Assembly: GCA_022615465.1 (NCBI GenBank)
Contig: JAKEGR010000318.1
Coordinates: 1 to 9,601 of the forward strand
Direction of reading: 5' to 3'
Length of the DNA: 9,601 bases
Origin: Planctomycetota bacterium
GTDB lineage: Bacteria; Planctomycetota; Planctomycetia; Pirellulales; Lacipirellulaceae
Below, one piece after another: positions 4,979-9,601 of the stretch (positions are counted from its first letter, which is position 1; every line of letters starts with the position of its first letter). The notes below the pieces were generated by a model that did not search any database, had not been told where the DNA came from, and was given only the letters and a program-made list of their open reading frames with translations. A program made the translations under genes and the position numbers.

Positions 4979-7900
4979 TCAGCCATTAGTTGTCGCCGCG
5001 CGGCCTGGCACCATGCTTGCAAACCAGCGTTTCGGCATCGCGCCCAGGCCAATCAACGCCAGTTGCGACGCGGCAAAAGTCAACAGCCACATCGCGGTCG
5101 TGCTCTCCGAGGCACCGTAGGAATGCAGGCCGACTCCAAGCTCGTTCACCCCGAACCATGACCAGGTGGTGACGATATTACCGCCGATCGCGAGCAAGGC
5201 CAGCCCACGGCCCTTCACCAGGCCGCCCCAGCGGGCGTGCAACACAAGCGCGTTGTAGAGGACGATGATCAGCGCGCCGTTCTCTTTCGGATCCCAGCCC
5301 CAGAAGCGGCCCCACGAGTCGTCGGCCCATAGGCCGCCGAGCACCGTGCCAATAAAGCTGAAGAAAATTGCGAAGCAGAGCGTGCCGTAGATCATCCGAG
5401 TGAGCTGGCGGCGGGCCGTGTCGTCGAGCACCGGAAACAGGTGCGCGAGGAGCACATACATGATGCCGAGCATGCCGGCAAGGAATGTAGTCGAGTAACC
5501 GAGCGTGATGCAGACAACGTGCGTGGCCAGCCAGAATTGCGTGTCGAGCACGGCTTGGAGGACGATGAATGTGTCGCCATCGAGCGAAAGGAAGTGCGCC
5601 ACGAGCAACGTCAAGAAGCCAAGCACCGCGGCCACGATATTCCCGATGCCGAGCCGGTAGAGTGACTCGAAAACGAGCGCGAGCAACACGCACGCCCAGC
5701 CGATGAAAACCGCCGACGAATAGAGGTTTGTCACAGGCGGCCGGCCGGAGATGTAAATCCGCGCCACGAGAGCAAATGTATGCACCACGAAGGTAAACCA
5801 CAGCAGCCAGATCGAGCCGCGCCGCAGCGGCTCGGTCCAGCCCAGCCACGACAGTACGCCGAGCACAAAGGCCACAAGGTACAGCACGGCCGCGTAATAG
5901 AACGGGCTGAACTGGTTATAGAATACTTCAAAATCAACCTTGGGCCGTGAGAGGATTTCCGCTTTTGCCAGGCCGGAGGCAACGAGTTGCTTCTTGTCGG
6001 CATCGAGCGATTTCTCGTAATTGCTCATCGCCTGTCGATACGTGGCTAACTCGCGGTTAAAGGACGTCACATCGCCATCGGCGTACGCTTTCAGTGCGGA
6101 ACGCAGTGCCGCGGCCGACCGGTTGACTTGCCTCCCCGTCACTTGATCGCGCAGTGCCTCGAACTCGGCTTCCAAAAGGGGCATCCATCGCTCGCCCGCC
6201 ACCTTCGGCGGCACGGCGTGCGGTGCTTCGGACGCGCGCAGCTCGGCGATCAACTGCTGAACCTGCTGCAAGCTTGCCTGGATCGAATCTTGTTCGCTCG
6301 AGATCGGAGGCGAGCGGAAGGATACCGTCAGGAGCACGAACAACTGGCGCTTCTTGGCCAGCTCGAGAACTTGTCGCTGGTAAAGCGACCGGCCATCTTC
6401 CGGTTGGGCGGCAGCTAGTTGGATCTGCTTATCCAACTCACCTTGTTTGTCGTGAATCTCGTTGAACGAATAGCGAAACGAACCTTCACGCGGTTTGAGT
6501 CCCAGCGTGTCCAACAAATCCAAACTCTCGATGCGGAACACCCGGTGATCGTTTGCCGCCGGTGCGCCGGAGATTACGTCAAGCAACCAACGTATCGCTG
6601 GAAGTCGGGTGGTGACGCCATCCTTTTCGACGATTAGCTCCTGCCGGCCGGAAAGGATTTGCAGGCTGTTGCGTGCAACCGTGTCGTAGGGCTTGATCCG
6701 GCCCTGGTAGGCGAGCGGCAACTCGGCGAACTCGTGGATTTGCATCTCGCTCGGGGCGGATTTTGGCATTCGTGTTTTGCTCAACACGTATCCCGCGAAG
6801 AGAATGAGCACGATCGCGGGAAACCACTTGGCGAAGGCGGCCCAAGCTCCGAGCCGTGTCGCAGGTTGACGTACTCGGTTCGCCTTGCCCGATTGCCCCA
6901 CCTGCTTAAGCTGGGTCGCCCCAATCTCCTCTTCGGCGCGGCGACGGAGAAACCGCACCAGCATTGAGCCAAAATGAGCCAGCATTCCGGTAGCGACGAG
7001 CATGCAGGCTACATACGGCGCCATCCAACCGGGGTTCTTGACAACTTGCAGCACGGTGGTTAGTTCGGTGTCGCCATCGAAGCTCGACTGATAGAACGTC
7101 GTTCCAGCATAACGCAGCGGATTGTTCATCCAGATGGCAATTTCACGATCAACGTTTCGGGCCGGATCCTTCAGTTGCACCAGGGAGGAATAGTTCTTCG
7201 CGGTGTTCGTGCCGATGTAACGATCGAACCGGAAATCCTTTAGTGTCAACGTGTAGGGGTAGTAGATACGCTGGAATCGCAAGGCGAGATCATACGTCCG
7301 GCCGTCCACTTCCATCTTCTGATTGTCTAGCCACTGCGACAGTAGATAAGTGCCGAGAGAGCTGCCATCTTTCTTCGAAAGCAACTCCACGTAAGCCGAG
7401 GGAAAATCAATCCGATTTTCCATGTCGACGCCACTGAGTTCCTGCAGCGGCTCAGCGATCTGCTCGCGGCCGAAACCAGCCGTGGCAGGATTGGGGGCGT
7501 TGGCAACTGGTTGTACCAGGTGTGAATTTGGCAACCAGCGACGGACCTGGAGGGAGAACGGTAAATCGGAATGGTCGATCCGCGTGGAGCCGCTGGCGCT
7601 GGCCGCCAACAGCGACTCCGGGACGACCGTCTCCCGGTCTTCTTCCGGATCAGAACGGTCGGTGACAGCAAGTTCAGACGCGCGGACATCTTGCGACCAA
7701 TTCACCGTTGCCCCTTCGGAGATCGTCATTTGCGATTCATGGGCCGACATTCCAGTCACAAGTTCACTGAGCATCATCAACGCGACGCCGCCATGCACGA
7801 GTACGATGCCGGCCCGTTTGCGGAACACCAGGACGCAGCCGATCAAGAGCACAATACCGGCCGCGGTTCCTTTCACGAGTTGCCAGAGAATGCGCAGGCC

Positions 7901-8614
7901 GGCGTCATCGAGTCGGGCGTCGGGATTGGCGAACAACCACACGGTCAAAACAGCGAACAACAGGTCGATGGCGAGCAGAGTCAACCATTCCGTGCGGCGG
8001 AGGCGATGAAAACCATCGACCAAGAACCAGGTGCCAGCAAGAACTGCCAGGACCAGCGTCGCGCGGAGCGATTGCCACAATCCGTTCGCCAGCGCCGGCG
8101 AGAGTTCGCTTTCGACCGCTTCGTCCATGCCGCTCTGAATCACCAGGAACGTAATCAGAATGCCTAGTGCGATGATGGCCAACCCAATCCACAACCGCGT
8201 GCCCGCAGTGGCGATCTTGAAACGCACCGCATGGGCGGCCGTGAGGTTAAGCAGGAGCAACAGGCCAATGAGTTTTCCGCCGGGAAAGTAAAATCCGCCG
8301 CTGAAATCCCCGTGGTAACCCTTGAAGAGTAATTGTGCCAGCCGTTCAAACACCACAAAATCGATGCGGGCGAACCACACTCGGAAGTAGGTGTCATTCA
8401 CTACCCGCCAAATGCCTTGGTCGACCTGGGCGAGCGTGCCAGCGAAGACTAGAAAGATCGCAATTGCGAACAGCAAGACGGTGAGTCGCAAGGATGCAAA
8501 TGCGTTAAGACCTCGTGCCAAGCAACTACGTTCTGCAGAAAGCATGACGATTCCTGCTGCCTGCGTGGTGTCGATGGCCGCCGCTTCTGGCCGCGGCAGT
8601 TCGCTAGTCGCCAT
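4979..8614 (-). CDS. Fused ResB-CcsA (CcsBA-type) cytochrome c biogenesis protein
   Basis: The 1211-residue membrane protein belongs to System II cytochrome c maturation, which moves haem across the membrane and attaches it to apocytochrome CXXCH motifs. Residues 40-560 are ResB/CcsB-like: SLRLTVLLFAIAIFLVFAGT as TM1, several further helices to about 288 including VLVHGG with H274 as a candidate transmembrane haem ligand, a large extracytoplasmic domain (about 290-528, ending NNPLRYAGTTFYQSSF), and a closing helix (529-551). A helix at 597-612 leads to a second extracytoplasmic region (613-900) with coiled-coil-like Q/E/K-rich parts. Residues 901-1200 are CcsA: TM helices, H1032 (THVVCITLGYS), the WWD motif WADDSWGRFWGWDPKE (1096-1111), H1126 (LHARWGG) and H1164 (GVGLHSYG). 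The position after DPKE reads N-G-A-L where many CcsA have T-W-A-L. ATG 8614 has a strong Shine-Dalgarno and overlaps the upstream gene by 11 bases. Much longer than the roughly 900-residue epsilonproteobacterial CcsBA. Confidence 0.92.
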   Translation of the reverse strand: MATSELPRPEAAAIDTTQAAGIVMLSAERSCLARGLNAFASLRLTVLLFAIAIFLVFAGTLAQVDQGIWRVVNDTYFRVWFARIDFVVFERLAQLLFKGYHGDFSGGFYFPGGKLIGLLLLLNLTAAHAVRFKIATAGTRLWIGLAIIALGILITFLVIQSGMDEAVESELSPALANGLWQSLRATLVLAVLAGTWFLVDGFHRLRRTEWLTLLAIDLLFAVLTVWLFANPDARLDDAGLRILWQLVKGTAAGIVLLIGCVLVFRKRAGIVLVHGGVALMMLSELVTGMSAHESQMTISEGATVNWSQDVRASELAVTDRSDPEEDRETVVPESLLAASASGSTRIDHSDLPFSLQVRRWLPNSHLVQPVANAPNPATAGFGREQIAEPLQELSGVDMENRIDFPSAYVELLSKKDGSSLGTYLLSQWLDNQKMEVDGRTYDLALRFQRIYYPYTLTLKDFRFDRYIGTNTAKNYSSLVQLKDPARNVDREIAIWMNNPLRYAGTTFYQSSFDGDTELTTVLQVVKNPGWMAPYVACMLVATGMLAHFGSMLVRFLRRRAEEEIGATQLKQVGQSGKANRVRQPATRLGAWAAFAKWFPAIVLILFAGYVLSKTRMPKSAPSEMQIHEFAELPLAYQGRIKPYDTVARNSLQILSGRQELIVEKDGVTTRLPAIRWLLDVISGAPAANDHRVFRIESLDLLDTLGLKPREGSFRYSFNEIHDKQGELDKQIQLAAAQPEDGRSLYQRQVLELAKKRQLFVLLTVSFRSPPISSEQDSIQASLQQVQQLIAELRASEAPHAVPPKVAGERWMPLLEAEFEALRDQVTGRQVNRSAAALRSALKAYADGDVTSFNRELATYRQAMSNYEKSLDADKKQLVASGLAKAEILSRPKVDFEVFYNQFSPFYYAAVLYLVAFVLGVLSWLGWTEPLRRGSIWLLWFTFVVHTFALVARIYISGRPPVTNLYSSAVFIGWACVLLALVFESLYRLGIGNIVAAVLGFLTLLVAHFLSLDGDTFIVLQAVLDTQFWLATHVVCITLGYSTTFLAGMLGIMYVLLAHLFPVLDDTARRQLTRMIYGTLCFAIFFSFIGTVLGGLWADDSWGRFWGWDPKENGALIIVLYNALVLHARWGGLVKGRGLALLAIGGNIVTTWSWFGVNELGVGLHSYGASESTTAMWLLTFAASQLALIGLGAMPKRWFASMVPGRAATTNG

Positions 8615-9601
8615 CGTTTTCTCCTCCGCCGGTTGTGAACTTCACTGATTCGAGAAAGGACTTGAAGTTGTCGCGTTGGGCGACGACGAGTTCGCGACTG
8701 CCGCTCAACTTGAAAAACCAAATCTGTTCACCGCGTTTGACCATCGCAGCGATCGTGGCGAGGTCAGTCGGTGACTCGCCTGGTTGCGCAGCTTCCGGGG
8801 TCATTTCCGCGTAGGACGCCTGCACACCATCCATTTCAATCGTTTGCACGACGTCGCCAATCGCCTCCTTGCTGATCTCCGCGAGGCCCACCTCATGCCG
8901 CCAACGGTTCACGTTCTCCAGGGGGTCGGAGATCATCGGGCCGGCGTCGGACGGAAAATCGATTGCAGTGATGAACGCTTGTTGCGGCCCCTCGGTTACC
9001 GCGAACACGAGCTTGCGCAAACCGCCTGCCGGCAAGGTCTGCCACGACTCGGGGGCCGTGAATGTGAACGGAACGGCTTCCGCCGCAGGCGGCGATGCGA
9101 TTGGGGGGTGACCGGTCGGCAGGCCGGACGAAGGAGCAGCCTCGCCGATTGGGGCGGTGCTGCCAGCATGAGGAGCTTCACCGTTAGACGGCACACCGCC
9201 GGCAAACGGCGCCGCCATGCTGCCGGCCGAGAACTGCCCTTGCAAGTCGACGATGGTCATCGTCGCGTCGCCAACTTTGATTTCGCGAGTGAACTCCGCG
9301 AGTTGGTTTGGGCCAGCTTCCGGCAGCTTCATTTGTCCACGCCAACGGTTGATGTTGCTCAATAGCTCGTCGGGAGCGCCGCGCCAAGGCAACGCAATCA
9401 CTGAAATCTCGACCGCCTGATCATCGGTCGGGATCACGATGGTGGCCGCACGCATGCCGCTGCCGGGAGTTTCGGTCCAGCCTTCGGGCAATTTCCATGC
9501 GGGTTTCGCCTGGCCGGCCGTGACGCGTATGCTCCCGTAGAACTCCGTAATGGCATCGGCCAGCTTGTCCATCGCGGCGATCGGGCCACTCGCTTTCAGA
9601 A
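8604..9601 (-). CDS. Duplicated-domain protein of unknown function, coupled to ResB-CcsA (5' end outside window)
   Basis: The frame is open through the right edge: nine codons (L-K-A-S-G-P-I-A-A) precede the first ATG at 9572, so the true start, possibly with a signal or lipoprotein peptide, is probably outside. Counting from that Met, 322 residues are visible. Two copies of one domain can be seen: about 25-113 (LPEGWTE, then ATIVIP, then NINRWRGQMKLPE) and about 167-256 (APESWQTLP, then LVFAV, then NVNRWRHEVGLAE). They are joined by a roughly 50-residue linker rich in Pro, Ala, Gly and Ser, typical of extracytoplasmic proteins. The C-terminus carries EQIWFFKLSGSRELVVAQRDNFKSF-like sequence (about 282-306). 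There is no CXXCH haem site and no transmembrane helix in the visible part. I do not recognise a named family. The 11-base overlap with the ResB-CcsA gene (its TAG is inside that gene's first codons) suggests a role linked to cytochrome c biogenesis, by inference only. Confidence 0.8.
   Translation of the reverse strand, partial: LKASGPIAAMDKLADAITEFYGSIRVTAGQAKPAWKLPEGWTETPGSGMRAATIVIPTDDQAVEISVIALPWRGAPDELLSNINRWRGQMKLPEAGPNQLAEFTREIKVGDATMTIVDLQGQFSAGSMAAPFAGGVPSNGEAPHAGSTAPIGEAAPSSGLPTGHPPIASPPAAEAVPFTFTAPESWQTLPAGGLRKLVFAVTEGPQQAFITAIDFPSDAGPMISDPLENVNRWRHEVGLAEISKEAIGDVVQTIEMDGVQASYAEMTPEAAQPGESPTDLATIAAMVKRGEQIWFFKLSGSRELVVAQRDNFKSFLESVKFTTGGGENDGD
8621..8627 (-). promoter_or_regulatory. 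Strong Shine-Dalgarno for the ResB-CcsA gene, inside the upstream gene
   Basis: On the minus strand GGAGGAG lies six bases before the ATG at 8614 and is embedded in the last codons (Gly-Gly-Glu) of the upstream gene. It fixes the start choice and supports translational coupling of the two genes. Confidence 0.75.

Noticed and set aside
5178..5849. A 223-codon minus-strand frame inside the ResB-CcsA gene
   Set aside because: It is an out-of-frame reading (Arg/Ala/His-rich) of the CcsA module, where the true frame holds the WWD motif and membrane helices.
7571..8167. A 198-codon plus-strand frame opposite the ResB module
   Set aside because: Antisense shadow of a high-G+C gene; no domain signal and no start context.

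Overview
The window looks like a stretch of ordinary chromosome from a planctomycete, most likely of the Pirellulales type. This is inferred from four things: the moderately high G+C, an 'actinobacterial-style' LeuB, a DnaA whose DNA-recognition motif reads R-S-H-S-T-V, and a giant fused ResB-CcsA cytochrome c biogenesis protein of the kind I recall from this phylum. No mobile element, CRISPR array, rRNA or tRNA was recognised.

Layout from left to right. (1) Positions 1-594, minus strand: the N-terminal two thirds or so of 3-isopropylmalate dehydrogenase (leuB), cut by the window edge. (2) Positions 595-954: a divergent spacer with a plausible extended -10 promoter for leuB and a 15-bp perfect palindrome at the predicted start of its transcript. 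(3) Positions 955-1719, plus: an exported protein of unknown function with a proline-rich tail. (4) Positions 1785-2714, plus: a GNAT-family N-acetyltransferase that seems to have a degenerate N-terminal GNAT-like half. (5) Positions 2715-3247: a 533-bp non-coding stretch with a good sigma70-type promoter for dnaA (TTGACA-16-TACAAT), an 8-bp-arm inverted repeat just after its predicted start point, and a second hairpin with a GNRA tetraloop further down the leader. (6) Positions 3248-4762, plus: dnaA. (7) Positions 4763-4978: a convergent gap in which I see no clear terminator. (8) Positions 4979-8614, minus: a 1211-residue ResB-CcsA fusion for System II cytochrome c maturation. (9) Positions 8604-9601, minus: a protein with two copies of one domain, overlapping the start of the ResB-CcsA gene by 11 bases and running off the right edge.

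Functionally the genes fall into unrelated units: leucine biosynthesis; a possible two-gene plus-strand unit (exported protein and acetyltransferase); replication initiation with its own leader; and a minus-strand operon for cytochrome c biogenesis that includes an uncharacterised, translationally coupled partner. I did not find a clearly new biological system. The points most worth a second look are the coupled duplicated-domain protein, the large extracytoplasmic insertion and extra helices in the ResB-CcsA fusion, the inverted repeats placed at two predicted transcription starts, and the altered DnaA recognition motif.
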